A stretch of DNA of 64,000 bases from Gemmiger formicilis (GCF_016900095.1 NZ_JACJJP010000005.1:62001-126000); one strand, 5' to 3'; shown: positions 34,440-44,644, counted from the stretch's first letter. Made by a program: numbers and translations. The notes: generated from the sequence alone by a model not told the origin.

Positions 34440-34691
34440 CTATCGTGTATCCGAAAACTCCGCAGCACTTTTGACGGTTTGGATCGTCCCAAAACCAGCG
34501 TGTCGAACCCGATCCCGGAAAAACGCGGCAGCACCATGGGCGCACGCCCGGTGGCCAGGCAGATCAATTTTTCCCTTCCCCGCCTGCTGCAGGCGGGGAA
34601 GGGGTTCCAGTATTTGGGGGGCACTCTGCCCGGCGTAGAAATCGACCAGCGCCCCGTCGATATCAAAATAAGCGATTTTGATACGGTTCAT
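34440..34691 (-). pseudogene. 5' remnant of a HAD-family (Cof-type) phosphatase
   Basis: MNRIKIAYFDIDGALVDF is HAD motif I with DxDGT changed to DxDGA. It is followed by PQILEPLPRLQQAG, and after a frameshift (other frame) LICLATGRAPMVLPRFSGIG, the motif II region. The C-terminal cap and motifs III and IV are missing. Its 3' end overlaps the lipoprotein remnant. The 34692-34875 gap after it contains no other recognisable feature. Confidence 0.65.
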
Positions 34692-34875
34692 ATTGCCCCC
34701 TGTTTGATAGAATCCGAATTGCCGCCCGATCGTAACCGTTCCCTCTGGTGGAATGCAGGTCATGGCGTGGCTGTAACGGCTGGCGCTGCAGTTGTTCGGC
34801 TAGCCGCCGACTGCCCACGTGTTCAGGTGTTTGTTGTCGTACAGCATGCCGTCCGCATGGTTTCAAAAAGCAAAT

Positions 34876-36927
34876 TTATATTGCGCTGCTCTCTACTTCC
34901 AGCGATTTCCCGCGCATTATCAGCTTATAGTGGACGCCCGCACAGGTAAAGGTATACTCTATCTGCTCCTTACTGGCGACGTTGCTGCCAATGTCTGTCA
35001 CAGCAACAGGGCGTTCCTCCTCATGTAGCGGTACACATACGGTCAGGAATGCGTGATCTCCCGCCTCCAGATGTTCTCCCTCAAAGCGCGCAATCATCGT
35101 GTCGTGCCAGGCGTAGTCTATCACGGAGATTTTGGCCGGGACCAGATACGGCTTCAGACGGGTATCTCCATAGACGGCAATGTTGGCCCCTTTTGCGGAC
35201 AGTGACTCGGCAAAGGATGACCGGGAATCTGCCACGGCACGGGGGCTGTCCATATGAAAGTTGATCTGTACACTGGTGCCCTCGGCCACATCGCCCAGGT
35301 AGTCCAGCACGAGCAGTAGCCGGCCGTCCAGAATCGCCACAGCTCGTTTGTGGATCGTTGGTTTATAGTTCATGTGGTAGGCGATGGCATACAGCAGACG
35401 GTCTGTCTGCTTTGCCTGCAAAATATCGCCTTCCTCCTGGCTGCCGTACGCCCAGGAAGAAAAATACTCCCACGGGTTTTCATGATTCAGCGTCAGGCAA
35501 TTGTGCCAGTGGGCCGACTTTGCCTTTTGGCGGTTTTCGTCATTTTTATAGGTGTAGATGGATGGGTCGCCAAGCAGGTTGCGGCCATAGGCCGTGAACT
35601 CAAAACCGGCCGGGTCGATGTGCTCATGCAGATTTTTGACGGGAGTACGACAGGCAAACATGACGCTCAAAGCGTCATTGTCCCATCCGGTGCGGAAAAA
35701 CGTCTGTTTCAATTCATGCTGCCACGATACCAGCGCCAGATCCGGTTGACGCCGCTGCCTTCCGGCATCGGCAATACAACGGTGCAGGCTCTCCAAATCC
35801 TCCACCTCCCAGATATGCGCGGCCGCTGCGTTCAGCAGATCCTGCGGGGTATAGTAGCACAGGGCGATGTTCATATAATTTGCATCACCAAACGCCAGGT
35901 AGTGGCAAAACGCCCCCGCCGTGAGTGTGCTGCTGATGGTGTGGCTGTCGCCCCAGCAGGAATTGCCGCCACAGGGGCGGGTGGCATAGGTAGCATAGCG
36001 CGCCATCTTTTTCAGGCGTTCGCCGTATCCTTCCGACAGGGTGAAGCCGTACTTTCTGGCCAACAGCATCGGCAGTACAAACCAGTATGCTGCGCCGTTA
36101 TGGTATGAGGCGCAGCCTTCGATTTGGCCGCCGTCCGTGGTGACCTGCGCGCGGATGCTGCGCTCCATCTCGCGGATGGCGTGGGCCTTCCAGACTTCTG
36201 CTTCCCGGATTTCCGGAAACATACAGGCGAAGTACAACAGGCCATTGTTTTCCATCAGATAATGATTATGGTCCGCGTTGGGCCAAAGAATCGGTGTAAC
36301 TTTATACAAAATCTCGCAGTGCCGGTAGCCGCTCAACAGATAGGTTTTCAGGAACTTTTCATCAATATAGCCGCTGTCCAGCAGATGGTGGATGACGTTG
36401 GGCCAGGTGCGGTACATACGGATGCCCACTTCCAGCGAGCGCCAGATCCCCTGATTGCACTTGCAGCCGTCGAAGCTGTCCACGGCCAACTCGCCGTTTT
36501 CATCATACAAGGGTTGACTGGGGCATTCCTCGATCCAGGTGTAAAATTCCTCCACCAGTTTTTTTGCGTAGCGCTCGTCTTTGGTGAAAGAGTAGGCTTC
36601 TGCCATGGTGCGCCAGTGATCCATGCGATTCAGCTGGTAAGTGTACTCGTCATAATCATAGGGGTTCTCCCGCCATCGGACGGGGTCGCCAATAAAGTGC
36701 GGTTCCGGCGAACCGGGCAGTTTGGCGTAGCCGGAAAGATTCATTTCGGCCTTCTCCATCTCGGCGTCATAGATCGCAGGGAACAGTTCCCGGATCTTCT
36801 GGCCGCGCTCATACCATGTCATTCCGCCCCTGAACTTCTTTTCCCGCTCTTTCAGGTTTTTCATCACATCCGAAAGGGTAATGCCGTCTTTCAGGATGGT
36901 TTGAAGCGTCGGACTTCCCTTCATCAT
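34876..36927 (-). CDS. Heparinase II/III-family polysaccharide lyase (1)
   Basis: 683 residues. An N-terminal alpha/alpha toroid (YQLNRMDHWRTMAEAYSFTK, WRSLEVGIRMYRTWPNVI, NADHNHYLMENNGLLYFA) is followed by the beta-sandwich domain from about residue 400 with HNCLTLNHENPWEYFSSW. Such enzymes cleave uronic-acid-containing glycosaminoglycans or related polymers by beta-elimination. No signal peptide is seen, so it probably acts on imported oligosaccharides in the cytosol. Start at ATG 36927 after AAAGGGGAAAA. Last gene of the glycosaminoglycan-type operon. Exact substrate unknown. Confidence 0.82.
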   Translation of the reverse strand: MMKGSPTLQTILKDGITLSDVMKNLKEREKKFRGGMTWYERGQKIRELFPAIYDAEMEKAEMNLSGYAKLPGSPEPHFIGDPVRWRENPYDYDEYTYQLNRMDHWRTMAEAYSFTKDERYAKKLVEEFYTWIEECPSQPLYDENGELAVDSFDGCKCNQGIWRSLEVGIRMYRTWPNVIHHLLDSGYIDEKFLKTYLLSGYRHCEILYKVTPILWPNADHNHYLMENNGLLYFACMFPEIREAEVWKAHAIREMERSIRAQVTTDGGQIEGCASYHNGAAYWFVLPMLLARKYGFTLSEGYGERLKKMARYATYATRPCGGNSCWGDSHTISSTLTAGAFCHYLAFGDANYMNIALCYYTPQDLLNAAAAHIWEVEDLESLHRCIADAGRQRRQPDLALVSWQHELKQTFFRTGWDNDALSVMFACRTPVKNLHEHIDPAGFEFTAYGRNLLGDPSIYTYKNDENRQKAKSAHWHNCLTLNHENPWEYFSSWAYGSQEEGDILQAKQTDRLLYAIAYHMNYKPTIHKRAVAILDGRLLLVLDYLGDVAEGTSVQINFHMDSPRAVADSRSSFAESLSAKGANIAVYGDTRLKPYLVPAKISVIDYAWHDTMIARFEGEHLEAGDHAFLTVCVPLHEEERPVAVTDIGSNVASKEQIEYTFTCAGVHYKLIMRGKSLEVESSAI

Positions 36928-37065
36928 AGTTTTCCCCTTTTCTGAAATACAGTCTGGCGGCATCTGCCGCGACCGGGTGCAGGCGGATTTCGGCGCGCAA
37001 AACCAGTCCGCCACAGCCCATTATCCGTTTTTATATACAATACCGTGCAGAAGGCTGTGACGGTA

Positions 37066-38535
37066 TCAGAACGGCGCAGGCAAGCCGCGATAATTCTTTA
37101 CAAAGCGTGGCAGATCCGTATAAGGAAGCACAACTTCATCGTGGGTGGCCGTCATATGGGCCAGCAGGCTTTGCAGCAGTTCCTGCGCAAGAGCCATTGC
37201 GGCAGCATCTCCGTCAAAGAGCAGATTGTGCGTTTCCTGCGAATCGGCGTCTATGTTGTACAGTTCAAAGTAGACTTCATCTTTGAAGATATCCGCAATC
37301 AGCTTGTAACCACCGCGCACGATGCAGCGCTGGAAATTGCCCAGCGCGCCGTTGCCGTCAAACTGGAGGAAAACGTCTTTTTCCCGCCAGGCGTCCGGGT
37401 CTTCTATCAGCGGGCGCAGGCTCTGTCCCTCACAGGGCGGGGACTCGATATCAAGATAATCGCAGAGTGTCGGCAGGACGTCCAGATGGCTGACGGTGCT
37501 GCGTATATGTTCCCCGGCATGAGCACCATGCGGCAGCCGGATGTACAGCGGCGTGTGGGCTGATTCCTCGTACATGCACATCTTCTGAAACAAGCGATGA
37601 GAGCCCAGCATCTCACCGTGGTCGGAAGTGAAAACGATCAGACAATCGTCGTAGATTCCCTGCCGCTTGAGTTCGCTCAGGATGCGGCCTACGCAGTCGT
37701 CCAGCAGACCGACAAGCCCCAAGTAGACGCGCCAGCTTTCCCGCCACTGCTCAATTTCGTAATGGCTGCCAATCGCACCGGTAAGGTTGTATAGCTGCAA
37801 AGGCGATTGATAGGGGTACCAGCGACCGACGTTCTCCGGCAGATGTACGTCGTCCGGTTTGACACGGGAGTACCACGGTTCGGGGATTTCCAGTGGCGGG
37901 TGCGGTGCAAAGAACATCGCGCTCAGGAATAACGGGCGGGTGGCGTCACGCTGCTGCAATCCCTGTATGGCACAGTCGGCAAAATAGTTGTCAAAGTAGT
38001 AGCGCCCCTCCTCCGGGTAACGGCCGGTGTTCGGATTGGAATAAGTGCGCATCCGCGTGAATTTCCCGCTTGCCATTTCCGGCACAGCGGACCGAAAATG
38101 CGGCCCGCCGGGAGCGCGGCGCCCTGCCTGCCGCAGAAAATCCTGGTAGGTGTGTTCCGTACAGAGCCAGCGGGTACGGGTCATGGGGTCATCCTCCAAC
38201 CGTCCGCCCGCGGTAAAAAAGTGCTGCTTACCAGCATGCAGGCAGTCGCGGCCACTCTGCTCCATCAGGCCGTACAGATTAGGGGTGCCTTTGTGTACAT
38301 AGCCCGCTGCGCTGTCCCCCTTATACCATGGGTTAATGCGGCAGCCGTTGGTATTGGGGCAAAGGCCGGTAAACAATGCGCCGCGCGCCGGAACACACAA
38401 TGGGGACGCACAATAACCGTGTTCAAAGGTCACGCCCTGTGCTGCGATGGAATCAATGTTTGGGGTAAGCCCCCTGCCCAGAACATCATAGCGGAGCTGA
38501 TCCGCCACGATCATAACCAGGTGTGTCTGCTTCAT
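37066..38535 (-). CDS. Cys-type arylsulfatase-family sulfatase
   Basis: 489 residues. Metal-binding MIVADQLRYDVLG opens the protein. The active-site motif CxPxR is CVPARGALFTG near residue 47, where the Cys must be oxidised to formylglycine by anSME in anaerobes, and the distal metal site is FTSDHGEMLGSH. No signal peptide is present, so it is cytosolic. Its operon partners suggest that it removes sulfate from glycosaminoglycan disaccharides. The only maturase gene in the window is a relic, so modification must come from elsewhere. Confidence 0.9.
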   Translation of the reverse strand: MKQTHLVMIVADQLRYDVLGRGLTPNIDSIAAQGVTFEHGYCASPLCVPARGALFTGLCPNTNGCRINPWYKGDSAAGYVHKGTPNLYGLMEQSGRDCLHAGKQHFFTAGGRLEDDPMTRTRWLCTEHTYQDFLRQAGRRAPGGPHFRSAVPEMASGKFTRMRTYSNPNTGRYPEEGRYYFDNYFADCAIQGLQQRDATRPLFLSAMFFAPHPPLEIPEPWYSRVKPDDVHLPENVGRWYPYQSPLQLYNLTGAIGSHYEIEQWRESWRVYLGLVGLLDDCVGRILSELKRQGIYDDCLIVFTSDHGEMLGSHRLFQKMCMYEESAHTPLYIRLPHGAHAGEHIRSTVSHLDVLPTLCDYLDIESPPCEGQSLRPLIEDPDAWREKDVFLQFDGNGALGNFQRCIVRGGYKLIADIFKDEVYFELYNIDADSQETHNLLFDGDAAAMALAQELLQSLLAHMTATHDEVVLPYTDLPRFVKNYRGLPAPF

Positions 38536-38615
38536 TACCGTTTCTCCTTATCTTATCTCGCCGGTCCGCAGCTTTATGTCGCCCAAGTCTGCGCTGATCC
38601 ATGCCGGCTGCCCTT

Positions 38616-39746
38616 TTACCAGATCAAGAAATCTTTGTCCAACAAGCGCAGCACGGCTTCCAGCAGGAAGTAATCCGCGTAGATCAGGTCGGTCTGGTCG
38701 TCACAATTATGGTAGGCGACCTTGCAGTCCTGCACGATGGAATCCTGCGCAGGGGCCCAGTTGCAGTGCTTTTCCACTGTGCTGCGAATGATCTTTTCTG
38801 CGTGGGCGCGGTACATGGCCTTCTCAGCGCCATCGACATGGATGGCAATTTCCAGCAGGCCGCATGCCGCGCAAAGGCTCGCAGAGGTATCGAGATAGTC
38901 CGGATCGGCGGGCTGGCGAAAATCGCAGCGGGCGATATGATCTGTCAGCGAAATGTTCGCGATAAAGTAATTGGCCGTGCGCTTGGCGGTCTCCAGATAC
39001 TTCGGGTCCTTCGTATGGCGGTAGGAAAGGGCAAATCCATAGACGATCCAGGACTGGCCGCGGGACCAGGAAGACCCGGGTCCGTAACCTTGTCCGCCCA
39101 GAACGGTTTTCAGTTCGCCGGTCACAGGGTCCAGGCAGGCAATATGCCCGCATGAGCCATCCTCCCGCACAAGGGTACGGCGCACGGTATCGGCGTGGGC
39201 CGTGGCAATGTGGGCAAAGCGGGGGTCTTTCGTCACCTCCGAAGCCCAGTACAGCAGTGGGATGTTCATCATGGAATCCACGATGATCCAGCCCGTGCAG
39301 TCCTCGTTCGGCTCCACACAATCATGATTCCAGGCACGGAGATATCCGCCCACCGGATTGAAGCGGCCCGCCAGCACACTGGCTGCTGTGAGCCCGCGCA
39401 CGCGGGAGGCTTCGTTCCCGGTCAGGCGGTAGTCGGCCACGGCACTGTGCAGCCACATAAAGCCGGTGTCATGGTGCAGCCCCACAAAATCGTGCAGGGC
39501 CTTGTCCAACTGCCTTTCTGCGGTTTCGGCGGCCTGCCTGTACAGGCCCTTGCCTGTAGCATGGTACATCTGCCAGAGGATGCCCGGCCAGAAGCCGTTC
39601 GTCCACCAGCTGATGTCCTTTTCCACGTAGTCGTCTTGGTATACGCCGTTGGTAGTGCGGTAAGGGATGCGTCCTGCCAGGCGCCTGCACTCCGCTTCCA
39701 GTTTGGTTTCCAATTTTGCGAAAACTTCTTCTTTCCAGTCTGCCAT
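38616..39746 (-). CDS. GH88 unsaturated glucuronyl hydrolase
   Basis: 376 residues forming a six-hairpin alpha/alpha barrel. The two acidic residues of the hydration mechanism are visible in LHHDTGFMW and in IVDSMMNIPLLYWA, and the substrate-loop segment GPGSSWSRGQSWIVYG is typical of GH88. The enzyme hydrolyses the 4,5-unsaturated uronic acid left by the lyases. ATG 39746 follows GGAGGCCGC. It lies between lyase 2 and the sulfatase, completing a lyase, sulfatase and hydrolase pathway. Confidence 0.9.
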   Translation of the reverse strand: MADWKEEVFAKLETKLEAECRRLAGRIPYRTTNGVYQDDYVEKDISWWTNGFWPGILWQMYHATGKGLYRQAAETAERQLDKALHDFVGLHHDTGFMWLHSAVADYRLTGNEASRVRGLTAASVLAGRFNPVGGYLRAWNHDCVEPNEDCTGWIIVDSMMNIPLLYWASEVTKDPRFAHIATAHADTVRRTLVREDGSCGHIACLDPVTGELKTVLGGQGYGPGSSWSRGQSWIVYGFALSYRHTKDPKYLETAKRTANYFIANISLTDHIARCDFRQPADPDYLDTSASLCAACGLLEIAIHVDGAEKAMYRAHAEKIIRSTVEKHCNWAPAQDSIVQDCKVAYHNCDDQTDLIYADYFLLEAVLRLLDKDFLIW

Positions 39747-39765
39747 TTGCGGCCTCCATTCGTTA

Positions 39766-41856
39766 TCAGATCTCGGCAAAAAGATTCAGCGATTCGCTCA
39801 GGTTGCCAGCCTCGGCATTTTCCATCATCCTGGCGCAAAACGCATTTACGTCGTCGATCTTCGGTATACCGCCGGTCACATCCAGGATCAGCACACTTTG
39901 ACGCACAGGTTCCAGTCCGCCGGCGGGGATAAATTTGTTTTCATCCCGGAAAGACACATCAATAATATCGGTCAACGGCTCGCCGGGTTTGACGATGCGG
40001 GGACGCAGTTCCTCTTTCTGCCAGATGCGCAGGGTCGGGCTGCCGTCCCACAGCATCAGCGTCCTGGTACCGTTTTTCTCCAGCAGTACGCTGCGGCTGT
40101 CCAGTTGGGTACAGGTGATATCGTGCATCAGGTTCCAGCGCTGGATGTGTGGTTCCCGCGTACGGTTGCCGCCCTGGATCTCATCCTGGATCAAAAAGCC
40201 TTTTTTACGGTCCGCCAGCACCTTGCGGACATGGCGGCTGTGGGTATAGGCGCTGTGGCAGGCGCGGACAAAACAGCCGTTTTTCTCGCTGATGAAAGTT
40301 TCTACCGGGGAGTCCGGGCGGATAACGCCCCACTTGGCAGCATAGATAAAATCAGGCTGGACCGGGATACCGTTGACAAGTACCGTATTGTGGGAACTCA
40401 TGTTGTACTCATATCCACGCAGTGCGTCGCCCACCGGGGCAATATGGTAAAGTGGGCGGGAGTATGGCTCGCCGATGATCTCCTGCCCGTGGACGGAGAC
40501 CGCCACGGACAGCATATCCATATGATTATGGCCTGTGTCGCCGCAATTGACCTTGGCGGACATGAGCAGATAGTTGGCGTCGCCTGTCAGGCCGCTCCTG
40601 GTACAGAAAAAGCCTACCTTGTCGTTGCAGTAGTCCAGCGGGATATCGGCTTTTTCGGGGATGGTCTGCCCGTGTCGGACGGCCATGACCACGGCGCAGT
40701 CATGGTTCTGCATGGCATCGATGCCCGCCTGCAGGACCGGTTCGATCTGCGGGTTGCTGTTGTCGCCCATAGCGGGGTACAGTTCGCCGGGCGCGGCGAT
40801 GGCAGCCGTGACGGAAAAGCTCTTTTCGATGCGTTCCCTGGTGTCTTCGTCCAACAACGGTTCGTTATTCAGCCGGGCGATGTAGACCGCGCGGCAGACC
40901 ATCTCGCCCAGCGCCGCACCGAACCAGTAGGAGATGCTGTGTTCCGAGTAACCGCCCTCCGTGCTGAAATCATCCCGGATATGCTGGCGAACGACCGCTG
41001 CACCGTGATCTTTCATGGCGCCAAAGGCGGGGATCTCCGGGAAAAGGGTACCCAGCGCGAACGGCACGATGCCTCGCTCCCACATATGGTGATTAAACTT
41101 GCGGTAGCTGTCAGTATCAAAACGGCGGAACTGTATGCCCAGGAACCACAGGTGCTTGATAAGTTCAAACGTCGTGGCAACGGGCATCTCATAGGCAACG
41201 CGGGTGTAAAGCAGCGAGATATAGTTGAACGCCAACCAGCCTGCGCTCATGACGTCGCGCTCCTCTGTCAAAGAGAAGTGAGAAATATCAGGCTCCGTGT
41301 ACTCTGCCATCAGCGGGTATGTTTGCCAAAACAGCTTTAGGAATTTTTCAGCGTCCTTGACAACGGCAGCGTCTCCCGTCTCGTGGTACAGCACGCTGTA
41401 ATATTCACAGAAGACCCCGCGGACAAAAATATCCAGCGTCTGGCGGCCTTTTTTCAGCTGATCGTCAAAAAAGTTATAGTGCGGCAGATTCTCATAGCCT
41501 GCGCCCAAGTCGACCTCGCGGCGGTCCCGGCCCGGAATGACGTAGATATGGTTCATCATTTTGCGGCCGGCGAACAGGCAGAAATCTTTCAGGCTGCCTG
41601 CCAGACCCATGGAGGACTGAAACAGATAAGGGTTGCTGTCTGTGTCAATGGCCCGCAGCGGCAGGGCGCGGTAATCGCAGTAATATTTCACATTGGTACG
41701 CGTCTCAAAATAATGCACCAGAGCCGTTTTGGCGGCGGGCATATTCCCGGCATCCAGCGCCGTTCTGACACTTTCCAGTCCGGGATAGTTCAAATCAAAC
41801 GCAGAAAACACCTCCGCATCGGTAATGATGCGTTCATCGGCAGGGATCTTCAGCAT
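39766..41856 (-). CDS. Heparinase II/III-family polysaccharide lyase (2)
   Basis: 696 residues, only distantly similar to lyase 1. Toroid region with FSTEGGYSEHSISYWFG, then the beta-sandwich with the catalytic-type histidine segment GDTGHNHMDMLSVAV and SSHNTVLVNG. Start at ATG 41856 with ACAAGGAGAAC upstream. No signal peptide. Two lyases of different subfamily in one operon suggest that they split different linkages or sulfation patterns of the same polymer. It follows the solute-binding protein gene after 109 bp. Confidence 0.85.
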   Translation of the reverse strand: MLKIPADERIITDAEVFSAFDLNYPGLESVRTALDAGNMPAAKTALVHYFETRTNVKYYCDYRALPLRAIDTDSNPYLFQSSMGLAGSLKDFCLFAGRKMMNHIYVIPGRDRREVDLGAGYENLPHYNFFDDQLKKGRQTLDIFVRGVFCEYYSVLYHETGDAAVVKDAEKFLKLFWQTYPLMAEYTEPDISHFSLTEERDVMSAGWLAFNYISLLYTRVAYEMPVATTFELIKHLWFLGIQFRRFDTDSYRKFNHHMWERGIVPFALGTLFPEIPAFGAMKDHGAAVVRQHIRDDFSTEGGYSEHSISYWFGAALGEMVCRAVYIARLNNEPLLDEDTRERIEKSFSVTAAIAAPGELYPAMGDNSNPQIEPVLQAGIDAMQNHDCAVVMAVRHGQTIPEKADIPLDYCNDKVGFFCTRSGLTGDANYLLMSAKVNCGDTGHNHMDMLSVAVSVHGQEIIGEPYSRPLYHIAPVGDALRGYEYNMSSHNTVLVNGIPVQPDFIYAAKWGVIRPDSPVETFISEKNGCFVRACHSAYTHSRHVRKVLADRKKGFLIQDEIQGGNRTREPHIQRWNLMHDITCTQLDSRSVLLEKNGTRTLMLWDGSPTLRIWQKEELRPRIVKPGEPLTDIIDVSFRDENKFIPAGGLEPVRQSVLILDVTGGIPKIDDVNAFCARMMENAEAGNLSESLNLFAEI

Positions 41857-41965
41857 ATTGTTCTCCTTGTAAAACCTGATAAAAAAGGGCGCTTTGCGGA
41901 AAGTCTGCACAAAGCGCCCGATTTTCTTTTGTGTACCAGTCTGTCAGAAAACGGACTTTATTAGG

Positions 41966-43636
41966 TCAGGAGTTGGCAGCCTCACACCAGCGGTCATAGG
42001 CCGTCTGATATACACCGAGCACCTCTTCAAGGCCCATACGCTCAACGGTTTCAACGTAGGTGTCCCATTCGGTTTCAATGTCCGCAGCGCCGGAAATAAA
42101 TTTGGCCCGCATTTCCGTCACATACAGGTCGATGTCCGCGTACTTGTTATCAATGATGTACTGCTCGTCATCCGTAAATTTAAGAAAACCACCCGTGGGG
42201 TCGCTGGGGAAGATATGCTCTGTGATCTGGTAGGGAATGACATTCTTAGCGTAGGCTTTTTGACGTGCCTGCGAATTGCCGGGAGTGGAAGTGGTCGCCG
42301 TGCCGAATGCATCCGCACGCCCGAGGTCCTTGAAGCGGAGTGCCTGTGCCTGATACGCAGAGAAGGAGCTGAACTCTTCGGGGACGATTTCTTCATACGT
42401 ATTATCGTCATTCATCTTCCAGTCAACGCCCTCGAAGCCCCAGATGAACGTCTGGCCATAAAGGCCGGAACCGGGCACGACTTCTTCGGTGGCAAAGGCG
42501 ATGTCAAACATTTTGCAAAGCTCTTCTACATACTGGCTGTCTTTATTGATGAACATACCCGGCTGGTTCCGGTAGTCAATGACGCCGGCCAGGGTCTGCG
42601 TCTGATCGTATTCGCTGGTCAACGGCGCGAGGCAGTCAAGGTTCTCCCAATCGCCATTGAGATCCTCCAGCGACAGGCGCTGGGCAGCCGCAGCCGTCAT
42701 GAAGGCAACATTCCCGGACTTTGCCTGCTGATCGAGAACGGAATCGTCCATGGTCAGCCATTCGCGGTTCATGAGGTCTTCCTCATACAGCTTGTGCAGG
42801 AATTCATAGTAGTGCCTGGTCTGCTCCGTAACGGGCGCATATACGACCTGGCCTGTGCCGTCATCATCAAAGGCGAGATTGTTCAGCGTACCAAACGCAC
42901 TGAAAAGCATGGGTACCATGCCCGTCGTATTGGTGGTGTCGAGGATCATACCCGGAACACCGTTTTTCTCCCGCAGGATCTTCAGATCTTCATACAGTTC
43001 ATCGACGGTCGTCGGAGGATTCTCGATCCCGGCAGCCTCCAGTACGTCACGGCGATAGTGCGGGCGGCAGCTGGTGCTGGTGGCGCTTATGCCGCTCACC
43101 GCGAACAACTGATACATTTCCCCGTTCAGTTCAATGGAGGATGCACGCGCTTCCGGGAAATCCTTCAGCGTTTGCGCCAGATTGGGCATGATGTCCAGAT
43201 GATCGAGATAGTTGACGAAACGACCGCCCTGGATCCCATAGTCATTGATCTGGCTGGAGGTCAGCAGCCCTGTGTGGAAGAAATCAGGCCAGTCGTTGCT
43301 TGCCAGGTAGGTGGCCAGAGATTCTTCGTCGATGTTGATCCATTCAATATTGATCCCAGTGATTTCGGAGACCTTGTCCCACACCAGACGACTTTCGCTG
43401 ACGCTGTCGTCCGCACCAACGACCAGCCCGGTGACGGTGATCGGTTCCTCTACGATGGGATAGGTGGCAACATAGCTGCCGGTTTCAGCACTCTGGATCT
43501 TTTCCTGGGCTGCAGCGATGCCGTCTTCACTGACGGCGGCGCTCCCGCTGCCAGAGGAGGCAGTGGTCCCGCAGGCACATAAGGTGGCTGTCATGGCGGC
43601 GGTCATGCCCAATGCTGTGAGTTTTTTGAGATTCAT
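41966..43636 (-). CDS. Extracellular oligosaccharide-binding lipoprotein of an ABC importer
   Basis: 556 residues. Signal peptide MNLKKLTALGMTAAMTATLC with lipobox LCAC, then a Gly/Ser-rich linker (GTTASSGSGSAAVSE) and a large type-1 binding-protein fold of the LipO/YtcQ class that works with LplB/YtcP permeases. It lies directly downstream of both permease genes and ahead of the cytosolic enzymes, so it is the likely receptor for glycosaminoglycan oligosaccharides. Ligand identity is inferred. Confidence 0.88.
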   Translation of the reverse strand: MNLKKLTALGMTAAMTATLCACGTTASSGSGSAAVSEDGIAAAQEKIQSAETGSYVATYPIVEEPITVTGLVVGADDSVSESRLVWDKVSEITGINIEWINIDEESLATYLASNDWPDFFHTGLLTSSQINDYGIQGGRFVNYLDHLDIMPNLAQTLKDFPEARASSIELNGEMYQLFAVSGISATSTSCRPHYRRDVLEAAGIENPPTTVDELYEDLKILREKNGVPGMILDTTNTTGMVPMLFSAFGTLNNLAFDDDGTGQVVYAPVTEQTRHYYEFLHKLYEEDLMNREWLTMDDSVLDQQAKSGNVAFMTAAAAQRLSLEDLNGDWENLDCLAPLTSEYDQTQTLAGVIDYRNQPGMFINKDSQYVEELCKMFDIAFATEEVVPGSGLYGQTFIWGFEGVDWKMNDDNTYEEIVPEEFSSFSAYQAQALRFKDLGRADAFGTATTSTPGNSQARQKAYAKNVIPYQITEHIFPSDPTGGFLKFTDDEQYIIDNKYADIDLYVTEMRAKFISGAADIETEWDTYVETVERMGLEEVLGVYQTAYDRWCEAANS

Positions 43637-43739
43637 AAAGCACTCCTTCTTTTTTGATGGCGTTTATTTTACGGTCCTGCTCCACGATCGATCTATAAAG
43701 CAGTCCCGGTTACTACAGGGAAATGGATGCATGCTGAAC

Positions 43740-44624
43740 TCAGCCTTTTACCGAACCGATCATAATTCCTTTGTCGAAATATTTCTGCAGGAAGGGATAG
43801 ACAACCAGCAGCGGAACCGAAGAAACGACCATCGCCGCATATCGCAGCAGCGCCTCCCGGTCCGCCATAGCAGCGGCATAGTCCCCTGCTTCGTCCATCA
43901 GCGCAGCCGTTTGGGCCAACGTCATGATGCGGCGCAGAATGACCTGCAAGGACATTTTTGCAGTGTCCTGAATATAGATCAGGCAGTCCATGTAGGAGTT
44001 CCACTGCCCAACGGCAACGTAAAGCACGATCACGCCGATGAGCGCCTTGGACAGCGGCAAAATGATCCGTACAAACGCTTTCATGGGGGAACAGCCGTCG
44101 ATCTCCGCAGCTTCTACCAGTTCATGGGGCATGGAAGAGAAAAACGAACGGCAAATGATGACGTTGTACATGCTGAAGCATCCCAAAATAACGATGGCCG
44201 CACGAGTATTGTACAGGCCATAGGCTTTGACCTGCAGAAAAGTCGGGATCAGTCCGCCTGAGAAATACATCGTGATCATGAAGATCACCGTGATGACTTT
44301 TCGTCCGGGTAGATTGGTTCTCGTCAGTGCATAACCGGCCGGCAGCATGACGACCAGGCTCAAAAGCGTTTTGCAAACGGTATAGAAAATGGTGTTCGCA
44401 TACCCGGTCATGATGCTGTTGTCAGTAAAAACCGCTTTGTAGCCTTCCAGCGTAAAGCCTTTTGGAAAGAGGAGCACCTGCCCGGTGGCCACCATTTCTG
44501 GATCGCTGACAGAGTTGGACAGCACAAGGATCAACGGGTAGCCGACGACCGCAATAAGGATGATCGCAATGATCGTTACAATAACATCGAAAGCTGTTAT
44601 GTGTTTCAATTTTTTTGTCTTCAT
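43740..44624 (-). CDS. Carbohydrate ABC permease, YtcP/LplC type
   Basis: 294 residues with six predicted helices. The EAA loop VEAAEIDGCSPMKAFVRIIL is the contact site for the ATPase. It ends with the family-typical MIGSVKG. It pairs with the LplB-type permease 20 bp upstream. No ATPase gene is present; as in many Firmicutes, a shared MsmK-like ATPase probably serves it. Confidence 0.9.
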   Translation of the reverse strand: MKTKKLKHITAFDVIVTIIAIILIAVVGYPLILVLSNSVSDPEMVATGQVLLFPKGFTLEGYKAVFTDNSIMTGYANTIFYTVCKTLLSLVVMLPAGYALTRTNLPGRKVITVIFMITMYFSGGLIPTFLQVKAYGLYNTRAAIVILGCFSMYNVIICRSFFSSMPHELVEAAEIDGCSPMKAFVRIILPLSKALIGVIVLYVAVGQWNSYMDCLIYIQDTAKMSLQVILRRIMTLAQTAALMDEAGDYAAAMADREALLRYAAMVVSSVPLLVVYPFLQKYFDKGIMIGSVKG

Positions 44625-44644
44625 GGTAACATCCTTCCTGCTGC

